This document shows, in pieces, positions 42,501-53,652 of a stretch of DNA of 64,000 nucleotides. A program made the position numbers and the translations under genes. The notes below the pieces were generated by a model, which saw nothing but the letters and a program-made list of their open reading frames with translations, searched no databases and was not told the DNA's origin. The DNA lies in assembly GCF_035222375.1 (NCBI RefSeq), contig NC_085891.1, positions 1,674,001 through 1,738,000 on the forward strand. Direction: 5' to 3'. Within the stretch, counting starts at the first letter, position 1; every line of letters begins with the position of its first letter. Source of the DNA: Podospora pseudocomata (Eukaryota; Ascomycota; Sordariomycetes; Sordariales; Podosporaceae).

Positions 42501-44075
42501 CAGGGTGGAAACACGCTAAACCTGATTTCTGGATAAACCCCACCCTCCTGCATCGTGCGGACTGGGGTCTGGGGAAACAAGGGCAAGCAAAAAAAGTGAA
42601 ACACAGCATGAAACGTGTGCGATGGAGATCTGGCCAGGAACAGGACGTTGATCTGATTTTTGCCGGCTACCGATGGCGAAGAGTTCGTACTCGGCGCCGA
42701 GATCTTGCCTCGTATGAGATCATTCATTCGGCTGATGAGGAAGCAAACTGTTGGGCAGTGAGTAGTGTTATAGTGAGCATGACGTTTGATTTGGTTGTTC
42801 GGAGGAACCATAGAGCCTTGAACAGTGTTCTTCCGTGTTTGATGTATTGTATGGAGCACAGGACGAGGATTCAGGATCCTCGCCCTCGGGTTCTCCTTGA
42901 GGGAGTGTGGAAATAATATGCATGAAGCTCAGCCTCAGCAATGCAGAAATTCCCATAGATCGGAAATCTTTGAATGCCGTCGAAATCCTGGAGATCCTCG
43001 GCCTGGGGTCGCACGTTCTGGCCCTACACACTAACCTCCACGAGGGTGGTTTGTTCTGCCGAAAGATGCTGCGCTTTGCTCCCCAACCCCCTCAATTCAA
43101 GTCACTAGCAATGTGCTTCTCACCGACTCGTTACTTGTAGGCGAGGCCGGTACGTTCTCCATATCGCCAATGTTCGATTGGCCGCTTGAACAGGAACCAG
43201 GAGGGCTGAAGATGCTTGAACTCTTACCATATAATAGCGATTATCTAAGATTATCTAGCAGCTCCATCTCGCTCTGAATCAGAACTCACAAACAATTGTT
43301 GTTGGCCCTTGGCCGTTCAACATTCAACGTCGTGCCCCTCCAAGCCTCTCTCACGCCACGTTTGTAAAATTCTGCGCCGTCGAGCAAATCTCCCGTGGGA
43401 AGAGATTGAGAGGCTGGAATAAGGTGTAGCTGAATCCTCGAAATCCTTTTTCGTCCTTTCTCGTTGGGCTGTCAATCCCTGTCGACCACGCGACGAGTGC
43501 AGGGCGCGAAGCCCGTGCAGCCCCTGCCTCAACCCCTTGCCGATCCCACTTGTGAGGTGGTTCCCACTTCCAGCAACCGCTGATGTTTGCCCAGCCTTTG
43601 AGCATCTTTCCCTTCTCCCGTCGCCTTCTGGAACTCTCGCTGCCTGCTTTTTCTGACACGGCGCACCCTCTCACCCTCCACTCCAGCGACCGATCCCACG
43701 CTCGGCATCCATTGCCTCCTATCCTGACGTTGCATTCGGCCGCCGCGTGGTTTGATACCCAGAAACTATCGTCTGCAACCGGCTATTCTCCCCCAGCGAA
43801 CTGGTCTTCCCATCACACGACCCTGTTTTTCGCCCATAGCATTCAAGAACACAGTCACACAAACTTCCCGTGCCGTGATAGGATATTCGATTAGCGACAC
43901 CGCGGCCCCTGTCGAATACCGGACTCGCCGTACACAGCAGCCGCCTGCCCTACCTGTCAACACGCAGTCCTTCCCGCTCCCCTGAAACCTGGCCGTCATT
44001 GCTCAGGCTGTCCCGAATATTAATTCACCACACCCCGCGCTCACACGTCCTTCGCTCCCCCCCTTCTAGCCCACT
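39543..44075. other. 4.5-kb region without a convincing gene
   Basis: This is the longest gene-poor stretch in the window. It starts with the G-beta 3' UTR, including a CAA-rich run at about 39785-39810 and a T tract near 39985-40000. A perfect GGTACCTAGGTACC palindrome lies at 41352-41365. Two overlapping opposite-strand frames at 42.4-42.9 kb show no known domain. The last several hundred bp belong to the promoter of the phosducin-like gene. I see no transposase or reverse transcriptase remnant. Confidence 0.5.
41347..41365. repeat. Tandem palindromic ACCTAGGT motif
   Basis: The segment reads as overlapping ACCTAGGTACCTAGGTACC and contains a perfect 14-bp palindrome (GGTACCTAGGTACC, 41352-41365). 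Related CCTAGGTA or ACCTAG sequences occur nearby at about 40902 and 41087. It could be a binding site or a remnant of a small repeat. Confidence 0.7.
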
Positions 44076-44988
44076 ATGTCGAACCCTACACCGGCCCAAG
44101 AAGAATTCGCTGCCTTTCTCGACAAGAATAGCCGTGATTCACTGGACGGAATACACCCCGAAGACAGAGCGAGTGCTGCTAGAGAGGCAGCTGACCACAG
44201 CGAAGACGAGGAGGAACAGTATCGCGCTCAGAAAATCGACGAAGCCATGAGGATGCCTACTATGGACTCTCGCACAGCGTTGCGCCTCCCACCAACGTCG
44301 TTCGACGACGGCCATTCTACTGGTGTGAAGGGTGTGATTGCCGACGCAAGATCATATGAGAATGCGCGGCAACGGACCTGGAAGGATAAGGCGCGCGCTG
44401 TTCGCCGAAGTGTCTTTGGTCTCGAAGGAGGCAGGCACAGCGGGACCGACAGCGACGCAAGCGGAGCTGAGGACGCCGATGAGGAAGAGTTCTTGAACCG
44501 CTGGCGGGAAAGCAGAAAGAGAGAGCTGGAGGAGGAGAGCAGGAATCCTGTGCGGAACAGGAGGACAAGCCCAAGCGTCAGGATGTATGGCCGTTTCGAG
44601 GAGGTTGATGCTCTTGGCTATCTGGACTCGATTGAAAAGGTTGGGAGGGAAACGGTTGTTGTGGTGTTTGTCTATGACCATCAGGTTTGTTTGAACCGTC
44701 CTCGTGCTGGATAAAAGCTTTTGCTAACTCAATAACCAGAGCGAAGTATCAGCGGCAATCGAATCAGCCCTCGTCCCCCTCGTCTCAACACATCCCACTG
44801 TTCGGTTTGTCAAAGTACACTACGAGGAAATCGAATTCGACAACGCCGGTGTACCGGCGGTGCTGGCCTACCGCAACCAAGGCGACCTTTTTGCGAACCT
44901 GACTGGCATACTGGAGTTGATCCCAGATGAGGACGACTTCGACACGGATGCCCTCAAGAGGATCTTTACCAAGCACAACATTTTGTGA
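44076..44988 (+). CDS. Phosducin-like protein (G-beta-gamma co-chaperone)
   Basis: Phosducin-like proteins help the CCT chaperonin fold G-beta and assemble the beta-gamma dimer; the Cryphonectria relative is BDM-1. Exons are 44076..44684 and 44740..44988 (285 residues). The 55-nt intron starts GTTTGT and ends ACCAG in phase 0. The N-terminal half is acidic and helical (AAREAADHSEDEEEQYRAQ) and holds TGVKGVIADARSYE, which resembles the conserved GPKGVxxDyr element that contacts G-beta. The C-terminal half is a thioredoxin fold: VVVVFVYDHQ, then FVKVHYEEIEFDNAGVPAVLAYRNQGDLFANL. There is no CxxC, as usual for this family. It lies 4.5 kb downstream of the G-beta gene on the same strand. Confidence 0.88.
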
Positions 44989-47028
44989 TTGCGTCTGGGC
45001 AGGTTTTCTTTTGTATGGTTTCCAGTTCGGTGTTGACACTGGGTCACGGTTTGCATGTTCATGTCTGGGTCACTTGGAAAATCCAAGTCAGGGAAAGGGT
45101 TGAGAGGCTTTTATTTTCACTTGGTGGCTGGGGCCACCTCAGAGGCGCGCCCCTCTTTTACTCTTACTGGTTTACACATGACGGTCATGTTGGGAAGATG
45201 CGAGATATTATGAGATGACTACCAAAGATACCACGACCTCGAGGCTCCCCTTCAGGGTCGATCTTTTGCAAAATGATGGAATGGCATTTTTCAGTTTGGG
45301 TTAAACTTCTTGCATTAGTCTCTTGGTCTCTCTGTATCTGAGCTGCTGTATTACTAGGAAGCGGGAGCGCCAGCAGGTCTCGCTGTGTGCAAGCGGATAG
45401 GCGCAGTCAGGTTGTATCACATATTGAAACTGAGGAACATCATCACCTTCACCATTCGCCTCCACCACCACCACCCCGCATCGGTACTGTACTGTGATTC
45501 CCCTCATTGCCATCTAACGTGATGCCAAGGTGTGATGTGGGGATGGGAGATCGATGTTGATAACGATGACGGTGGAGCGCTCGGTTCGAACTGATATGAC
45601 GGCAGGGAGCAATCAACCGCGTTCATCAAAGTCGTGCCCGAGCATTGAAGTCGACGGAAAGGAGTGATGATTCATCTCCACTGAGTGATTTGTTGCCTGT
45701 GGCGTCAAATTCGATATCTGGCGAGCCTGTGATCCGCACACGACGGTCTGGCTTGGGGTTGACCTCGAATTTAGCTTTGGTTGGGTGAGGATTCGGCCCC
45801 ACTGTCTGCGGTCATAGTGGGGACAACCATCGTGGAGCTTCTATCCCGGAGGGGGTCGTGTAAGTCGGTAGTTCAAAGAGCGAGAATGCATCTCTTGGTA
45901 GGGATTTTGATTGCAGACTCGTTGTAAACAGAGGACCTTGAAGAGACAAACAGAGCTCTCAACAAAATTTGCCGCCTCATGGTGAGAATTTGGAGCCTTG
46001 GACATGTCCAGCACCTGACATGCTCCCCGTACCTTATTCCCTGAGCTTGGTCAAACCCCGCAATGAGCTAACAGCTCGATGAGGGGCAGGCCGCGTCTTG
46101 TGATAGCCAGCGGCACCTCAACTTATAGGTAGGCTCCAGCCCAGAGCAGTCTCGGGACAAAGACGAATTATGCAGCCTGAGGTGTAGGCACAGCTTATCT
46201 TCTCCTCATCTACCCATCCATTCTGGGCTATCCCACTCTGTCCCACGTTGTCGAGAGACCTGCGTTTGCTCTCCTCCACTCTCCCACTTCATCACCTGCC
46301 TCCTTCCATACCACTCTCTCTCTCTCTCTCACTCACTCTCTGCTTCCCCCATCTAACAGCAGCTGAATGCGACTTGTTGCTTTCCACTGGCGACCCGGAC
46401 CAACACGCCCTGACTAGTCGTGTCGTGCTGTCCGTTTTCATTTGACTTCATTGTCGTCCTGACAGCTGCCACCAGGTCCCCCGGAGCTCATTCACAGGCT
46501 GACACGACTTGCCTCCTTCCCCACCTCGCAGCCCAGTGTAAGGCAGCTCTGGCCCGGGGCGCAGGCAGAAACCCAAACTGCGAACCGCAACAAAGTCTGG
46601 CTTTTAGTGCCCCCAAGGAACCTGGAAAGAGCAAGGTGAAAGGGAACCGCAGTGTTGAATCAAAAGTTAGTTTAATTCACGCGTCTGAGTTTTGGGGCGT
46701 CAAGTGGTCTTTTTCTTTCACGCCCGGCCCAGTTTCAGTCACCCACTCTCCGCCGTCTTCCGAGTGCTTCCTTGCCTGCCCTATTACTCTGCTTCACTTT
46801 CCTTCCTTCCGCATTGGACGCTCCCCCACCTTGAGCCTCGCCTCCCATACCCTGCCTGCCTGCCCCTCCCTCACTACACATCACCAACACTTACTTCAAC
46901 TTCAACTTTTGGTCGGCTCTCAGTTTGCCTTCCTCGCTTGTTTTGTTTGCCTCGACTGTCCCCGCCAGCAGTCTCGGGTTCGGACGTCGGGTTATGACAT
47001 TACCTGTGCAGGCTGACACACATCGTTC
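44989..47028. other. 2-kb spacer upstream of the 902-residue membrane protein gene
   Basis: It contains the phosducin-like 3' UTR and a long promoter/leader. A CT-rich run lies at about 46314-46345. The open frame at 46420-47016 is pyrimidine-rich leader with no family features. No RNA gene was recognised. Confidence 0.45.
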
Positions 47029-49737
47029 ATGATGGAACAGCAGACCATCGAATTCCGCCCATTTAACCCCGCCGTTGGCACCGAGACCAGAGACAACACT
47101 CGACCTATCTTCAACACTTACAGTCCTACGCCAGACGACGACCTCACACCATCGTCGCCGGCTCTTCGGTTCCCCAAACCTCAAGGCAGTCAAGACCTTG
47201 CCAACTGGATTTCCAGGAGCTCGCCCGACATCATGAAGGCAACCGCTTTAGAGCCGACCAATCTGGCCGACTCGGCCTATGAGATAATCAACCCCGCCGA
47301 CACCACCGATTCCGAGAGCCAAGATGGCCGCTTGACCGAATCCACAAGCTCTCTCTGCGCTGGTCGGTCTGACGACGTCCATAGCTTGGGCGGCTCGGAC
47401 CACCATTATACGAGCGAGTCCGATGGTGAAGTGGAGGAGGAAGAAGATGTTGACGATGAAGAAGACGACGAGGAGGTCGGTAATTCTTCACATGCTTCCT
47501 CGATCAGGTATACGGATGAGGCGCTGGGGAACCCTTCTACACAGCTCCCCGCATCCGCACTGGAATGTGGCTCGTCCTCTGAGGGGTCTGGTGTTGTCGT
47601 GCGGGCAATCGAGTTTCAGGAGGACGATGGTGACGAGCCTCTGATGCTCGAGAAGATCTCGGCGAAGCATGCCGTGCGGGAATATAATGAGGACGACTCG
47701 GCCTCTCTGGCAGCTCAACTAGATTTGTCGCAACAGCCCAAGCGCCTTGTGGCCACTATTCGTCAGACTATGTCCCAGGCTCACCTTTCGACCAAGAAAC
47801 CCCTTCGTGTCCTCTACGTGGGCCGACCTGAGGCCCAACGGGCTATCGTGCTCAAGACTTGCAATGCTATTTGGGCCTCCCCCAGTACCAGCGACGAGGA
47901 TCAGGATCACAGCAACCAAGACAGGGAAGGAGTCTACAATATTGTCCCCATTTCGTCTTTCGGTTCCTCACCCGAACTTGATCTCATGCACGCCTCACCG
48001 TGTCAAATCAAAGTCGAGCACTGCACATCAGCTGAAGAGGTCATCTACGAGGGATCCTCGTTCCCCTCAGACACAGTGTACACCATTACCGTGGAGCACG
48101 ACAAGGTATACACGTCCATATCCTCGCCTGGCGGCAATGCCATCCAGCCTAGATACATTCTGCCACACATCGCCTTCTTTTATTGCAGCCAAAAAGACGA
48201 CGCCGAGGCGGAGCGGACAAGAGACGCTGCTTGGAACTTCTTGAGGCGCCACCGCGTCCCGTCCATTTTTATCTCGGAAGCGCAGGACTTTGCCAAGTGC
48301 AACACGGGCAGTTGGAATGATTATGTGAACAAGCATGCTATCCATCTTTGCTTGGAGTCTCGAGACCCCGACAGGCCACTGGCCCCCCTGCGCTTCCCCA
48401 TTGACCTTGCATCCTTCAACGATATCGACGCTCGCCAAATGAACCGCAACTTGGCCTATCTCACCGGACTGTCGGAGCCAGAGGAGGAATCGTTCATTGA
48501 AGTCGAGACACCCAAGAAGAAGAACATGCCCCGGCTACAGATTGTGGAGGCTCTTGATGCCGCCAGGGATAGCTGGGCAAAGTTCGTGGAGCGCGGTGGT
48601 CCTCAACGTCTTCTTCCTTTCCTCGTGCCCCTCTTTCTGGCTCTCTTCTCCCCCTACCTCATGTCACTTTTTGCTCGGGACCCATCATCATCTGTCGCCC
48701 CATCCACACAAGTGCCACTTGCTGCCAACCTTGGCTCTACCCCAGTTTGCGCGGCTAGCCCCTTGTCGACGAAGAGCACTTCAGCTGGCGTGTTAACAAC
48801 CACCAAGACAGTTGTCGTTAGCCTCACGGAGACCAGGACTGTCGAAATCAGTCAAACAGCACCACTAACTAGTTCTTTCGCGTCTGCTCTCTCCTATGCT
48901 GGCCTCTTGTCTGACCGGTCACTGGCTCCCGCTCAACCGGAGCCGCAAAAGCAGGAGACAAAGAAGCCAGCTCCTGTCAAGAATATTGCGCTTTCCGCCA
49001 GCATTGCCGGTGCCAGCGAGATTTTGGTGGGTGTTCCTTCGAATCACAAGGCTCGCCGCCTACTGCCAAATGGCATCAACCTCAATGTGTGCCGCGGCGG
49101 TGTCTGTCTTGAGAAAGACATCAGCTCCGTGGACCAGGGCCTCCTCATCAAGCTTCAACCAAAGGATGCCTGGGGCGCGGTCAATGTGACCATCGTCTCC
49201 ACTCGGAAGCCTAAGATCAACGAAACCTTTGAGGTTGATCTGGGGAAGACTGGTATGGCGGACGCATTTGGGGCGGGCTTGCACATGTTGCAGGACGTGA
49301 TGAAGAAGGTGTCCTCCGGTGTGGATGGTGCGACATCCCAGGTGGGTGAGGGAGCCGTCGCCAATGCTTTTAAGCATGCTTTGGAGGCTGGCAAATCTGC
49401 TGGGAGCTGGGCAAAGGAGCAGCTTACTTGGTCAGCAGGACAGCTCCAGGGACATGCCGAGTTGTCTGTCCTCCAAGCTCAAATCCGGTCGAAGCTTCTC
49501 TGGCTCAAGGCGCAGGGGAAGATGGAGGAACACGATGCCTACCAGCGAAACGCAACTCGCTTTCTCAAGATGAGGAAGGACGAGCTGGCTAGGGTCCAGG
49601 CCTTTGAGAAGGGCGCGTCTGGTACGGAAGTCTGTGGCAAGTCATGGTTGCCTTTCAAGAGCCGTTGTCAGACGGCAGGTCGCATGGCTAAGGACATCAG
49701 CCGGGGCAACGGGTGGATGAAGAAGATTATGCGTTGA
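47029..49737 (+). CDS. Unrecognised 902-residue single-pass membrane protein
   Basis: I do not recognise this family. The gene is a single long exon with codon use like its neighbours and looks genuine. Residues 1-240 are acidic and Ser-rich, including VEEEEDVDDEEDDEEVG. Residues about 260-490 look folded (PLRVLYVGRPEAQRAIVLK, YILPHIAFFYCS, RHRVPSIFISEAQDF). One strong hydrophobic span lies at about 525-549 (LLPFLVPLFLALFSPYLMSL). A Ser/Thr-rich stretch follows, then a compact region (SASIAGASEILVGVP, NVTIVSTRKPK). The C-terminus is helical and basic (LLWLKAQGKMEEH). There is no signal peptide, so an N-in orientation in an internal membrane is possible. ATG-ATG at 47029/47032 offers two adjacent starts. 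Confidence 0.7.
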   Translation: MMEQQTIEFRPFNPAVGTETRDNTRPIFNTYSPTPDDDLTPSSPALRFPKPQGSQDLANWISRSSPDIMKATALEPTNLADSAYEIINPADTTDSESQDGRLTESTSSLCAGRSDDVHSLGGSDHHYTSESDGEVEEEEDVDDEEDDEEVGNSSHASSIRYTDEALGNPSTQLPASALECGSSSEGSGVVVRAIEFQEDDGDEPLMLEKISAKHAVREYNEDDSASLAAQLDLSQQPKRLVATIRQTMSQAHLSTKKPLRVLYVGRPEAQRAIVLKTCNAIWASPSTSDEDQDHSNQDREGVYNIVPISSFGSSPELDLMHASPCQIKVEHCTSAEEVIYEGSSFPSDTVYTITVEHDKVYTSISSPGGNAIQPRYILPHIAFFYCSQKDDAEAERTRDAAWNFLRRHRVPSIFISEAQDFAKCNTGSWNDYVNKHAIHLCLESRDPDRPLAPLRFPIDLASFNDIDARQMNRNLAYLTGLSEPEEESFIEVETPKKKNMPRLQIVEALDAARDSWAKFVERGGPQRLLPFLVPLFLALFSPYLMSLFARDPSSSVAPSTQVPLAANLGSTPVCAASPLSTKSTSAGVLTTTKTVVVSLTETRTVEISQTAPLTSSFASALSYAGLLSDRSLAPAQPEPQKQETKKPAPVKNIALSASIAGASEILVGVPSNHKARRLLPNGINLNVCRGGVCLEKDISSVDQGLLIKLQPKDAWGAVNVTIVSTRKPKINETFEVDLGKTGMADAFGAGLHMLQDVMKKVSSGVDGATSQVGEGAVANAFKHALEAGKSAGSWAKEQLTWSAGQLQGHAELSVLQAQIRSKLLWLKAQGKMEEHDAYQRNATRFLKMRKDELARVQAFEKGASGTEVCGKSWLPFKSRCQTAGRMAKDISRGNGWMKKIMR

Positions 49738-51255
49738 ATAATAATATGGGAGGTTATTTTGTTTTTGTGTTTTTATTTTTTTGGCTCGCGATGGGACCGG
49801 CTGGGGCTACAGGACGGTAAACGGAAAGGGAGGAACATTCGCCTACCACCAGGCATATCGATATGGCATGGGAAACCAGACAGCTGGCGGTGAAGGGTTA
49901 TTTGGGACGGGCGTTTTGAGGCTGCGTTGGTTTTTGATTTGTAGTTGGTTTGGCTATGCTTATGGACTTTACACTGTGTTTTACTTTTGTCTTTTTTTCT
50001 ATTTCTACGTGGCCAGAGAGATAATGGAAAGCCATGATGATGATATCAGACAGCTTGCTTGCTTTGGCAGCTCATAGACCAATGCGTTGTTGTTGTTGTC
50101 TTATACCACACGTGAAAATGCAGTGTACTTGTAAGCTTTTGATTGTAAGATGGGTAGTAAAGTGAGTTGGGCATGGTATCAGGCTGTTGATTGTGAACAT
50201 TTGACTGTGCAACTTTGATATGCTCTTTGATAGATGGATCAAATGCCGGATTCAGGGGCTGCCTCAGGGGCTGTCGTCGTTGGGCTGGAACTCGGAACTT
50301 GTGCCAAGAGGTGTATCATGGCCCCACCTTTAACTGACGCACGGGCCTTCACCACGATGAAGCCTAACCTGCATTTTGAACCAAGCAATTGCTACCCAAT
50401 CAGCAGGTGAAAGCCCCACCGTTGTGAGAGGGGGAGGGGCAACAATCATCATTTTTCGGTCGGGTTCCATCTTTCCCAACCCCACGCTTGCCTACTGCCT
50501 CGCTGCTGTGACTGTGACTGGACTGAACTGACTGAGCCTGAAGAGAGAGCTGCTCCAGCGGTTGCTCTGCCTGTGCCTCCCCAAGCTAAATTTACTAAAA
50601 AACTTATCCACTTGTTTCCTTTCTGGACGGGCAACAGCCACCCACTTCTACCATTAACATCCTAAAAAGTCCACTCCAGCACCACCCCATCACATCACAC
50701 CTCTCTCTCTCTCTCTCTCTCTCGCGCGCGTCTTGTGCAAAGCAGCTCGTGGATACCCAACATCTGGTACGTACACACATTTTCCATTGCTCCTCCTTTA
50801 TTTTTGGTGTCGAAGGTCTTTGCCAGCATGAGAATGGGCCTTATCGACACGGCGGCATCGAGCGATCCAATGAATCTGGTGTTGCTTAGGGAAAATCGAC
50901 CCCGCCTTGTTGCAAGATCGCGCGCCTTCGATGGGTGGCGGGGGAGGGGAAAGCAACAACATGGGGAAGCATTTTTATGCTCTGCCCTCGGCAACCCTTG
51001 CGGTTACGATATCGAGTTGTCGACGTCGACGTCGGGTTACATTTTGGAATGGCTCTCCCAATATACTGCACTTCCGCTCATACGTGCCCGGCAAAGAACT
51101 TTCGCTCGTGGCGGGGTCGTTCATCACAAATGTATCGATAAGCGCTGACGAGTATGCTGTGCTATATCCAGATTATTAGCAGTTCTTTTTTTTCTTCTTC
51201 CGCTTCACTTTTTTGTACCACGGTCAACTTCTACAAACCACCACAAACCGCAAAG
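49738..51255 (+). promoter_or_regulatory. 1.5-kb spacer and probable long leader of YRB1
   Basis: A CT dinucleotide run (about 50701-50722) followed by CGCGCG marks a likely transcription-start region. A GTACGTAC donor-like site at about 50767 suggests a 5'-UTR intron. Short frames across 50.7-51.2 kb are low-confidence and probably leader or intron. Confidence 0.4.
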
Positions 51256-52064
51256 ATGTCTGCCCCCGAGAACGAGACCAAGCCCGTCGAGGAGGTTGCC
51301 GCCCCTGCCGCTGAGGAGCAGAAGCCCGTCACCTCTTCGTCTGTTTTCTCCATGTTTGGCGGCGGTGCCAAGAAGGAAAAAAAGGAGGAGGAGGACCGCG
51401 GTGACAACTCTGGCAGTGCCAAGGCCCAGCGCGAGGCTGCGGCTGCTGCTGCCGCCGATGAGGACCAGGCCCCCGAGTCGGAGGATGTCCATTTCGAGCC
51501 AGTCATCCGCCTGACCGAGAAGGTCGAGGTCAAGACCAACGAGGAGTCGGAGGAGCAGGTGTTCAAGATGCGCGCCAAGCTGTTCAAGTATGTTGCTGAG
51601 ACCCGCGAGTGGAAGGAGCGCGGGACTGGCGATGTCCGTCTGCTCAAGCACAAGGAGAATGGCAAGACCCGGTTGATCATGCGTCGTGATCAGACCCTCA
51701 AGGTTTGCGCCAACCACTACAGTATGTTTTCCCCCTGAAGGGCTATGTCTGTTGACTTTGGAGACTCACATGTGATGTAGTTGTGCCCGAGATGAAGCTT
51801 TCCCCCAACGTTGGCTCTGACCGCAGCTGGGTGTGGAACGCCTCCGCCGATGTCAGCGAGGGCGAGCCCGAGGCTGTCACTCTTGCCATCCGCTTCGCCA
51901 ACTCGGACAATGCCAACCAGTTCAAGGATGCCTTCATCAAGGCCCAGAAGGAGAACGAGGCCCTGAGACTGGCTGCTGAGGCCGCTGCCGAGAAGACTGA
52001 GGAGGCCAAGGAGGAGACTAAGGAGGAGGCCAAGGAGGGGGAGAAGAAGGAGGAGACTGCCTAA
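51256..52064 (+). CDS. yrb1: Yrb1/RanBP1, Ran-GTP-binding protein
   Basis: RanBP1 binds Ran-GTP released from export complexes and assists RanGAP in the cytosol. Exons are 51256..51721 and 51781..52064 (249 residues). The 59-nt intron starts GTATGT and ends TGTAG, and the join gives [15 protein letters not shown]. Residues about 77-215 form the Ran-binding domain: [67 protein letters not shown] and [12 protein letters not shown]. The N-terminal 75 residues are acidic and Ala-rich, with [17 protein letters not shown]. The C-terminus is a Glu/Lys/Ala-rich helix. Size and order match fungal Yrb1. Confidence 0.94.
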
Positions 52065-52804
52065 GCAAAAAAAGAAAAACTTCTTTTGATTGTTTATGGA
52101 AAATGAATGAGCTCAGGATTAAGTAAACAACCACATCAAGATCCCAAAACCACTACCCCCCAAGACTATTACCCCCAAGCGATGGAGTATGTGGAATATG
52201 GAGAAGAAGGAGGGCTGGATTACAATTGCGAATGTCATGGTATGGATTCTACTCCGCCCCCCCCCCCTTTGGGCCTGGTGGAATACATCAGCCGTCCCTC
52301 AGCGAAGACGATGAACAGCAACATAGCTGTAGATAGAGGAATTACGTAGCATCAAGTTTTCTGTTCGACTCTTGTTTGGTTCCGTCTGATCTTTCGAATC
52401 TCCCAGCCTGGTCAGGCAGCAGAGCGGTCCTACGTGGCCACTGATAGGCCTAGAGTCTCTACCTGGAGAAAGTGGAAGGAACGACTCTGCCTGAGGAGTT
52501 CCCGGCGACCAATCTCGGTGGTTTGGCTGATAGGTAAACAACAACGTGAGCACACAATAACGGCAACCAAAGACGACGGGGCAGGCGTTCACTTTATTTC
52601 AGCAACTTGCTGGTGAATTTCTTCTCTAGGGGAACTGATATTGTCTCGGTGTGTGTGAATTTATTCACTTTTTGACTTTTGACTTTTTCTTTTACTCGAG
52701 GTGGTGGTTTGCTTCTTTCGAGTTGAGTTTGTCCGACTGCGCCACAGCATATTCAGGAAAACGGGATTATCCGGTTAAACTTCGGATAACTTACTTTTGA
52801 GGAA
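52065..52804 (+). promoter_or_regulatory. Spacer between YRB1 and the TAF14-like gene
   Basis: This stretch contains the YRB1 3' UTR and the promoter of the YEATS gene. A C tract lies at about 52256-52267. Nothing coding is supported. Confidence 0.4.
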
Positions 52805-53608
52805 ATGGCTCCCGCCCGTCGCATCAGCCACAATGGTGGTGGCTCGGGCGCGGGAACTGCTGCTGGTAAGTGATTCACGCTTGGCAGAAGGTTGGGTGGG
52901 TTTCGTGTCGTTGGTTGCTTGCGCATCGAGAAGCGCGTTTCTGTTCCTTTCTTTTCTTTTTGACACAACGGTTGGGAATTGCTTCACTTTCGCGAGTTTT
53001 TAATTACGCCCTAACTGCACACACACGCGCGCGATTTCGAAACGACATATATACGCGAGAGAGGGAAGTTAGATTTACTGGTGAGGTATAGGAGCTTTGT
53101 TTCCTTTTGTTTGGATGGAGAGAGAGGGTGTTGGAGCTCGCGCTTGCTGCCTAGCTTTGGGGAGCTCTACGCAACTTTGACTGATTGCGAGGGAAAGGAA
53201 GAAGCAAGGCTGTCTTTTTTTTTGGGGGGGGGAGGGGAAGGGGGGTGTTTACAGCTGCAATATTGGAAAGACTTGATGGCGCGCGCGCGGCTGGGGCTCT
53301 GTGGCTGGGCGCAAAATATTACACTCGAGATTGATGGGATGATGTCGCTGACTTTGGGCAAAACATTTTATTTTATTTTAGGTGCGAACAACAACTCGAG
53401 CCGCAGCAACCAGTCTTCCACCACCACCACCACCACACCTCGTATTAGGGTCGTTTCGGGCAGAGGCGGCAACAACAACAAGAAGGGAGGCGGCAGCAAG
53501 AAGAAGAAGAATAACAACAAGGACAAGGACGACAACAAGGAAGACCACAACAACAACAACAACAACAATAATAACAACAATAACAATAACAATAACAATA
53601 ACAACAAT

Positions 53609-53652
<44 letters not shown>

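Noticed and set aside
42389-42916. Two overlapping open frames of about 160-170 codons on opposite strands
   Set aside because: Neither shows a domain, repeat pattern or splice-supported extension, and each could be the shadow of the other. Kept only as part of the gene-poor region.
45572-45592. GGTTCGAAC resembling a tRNA B box
   Set aside because: No paired T stem and no A box at the right distance.
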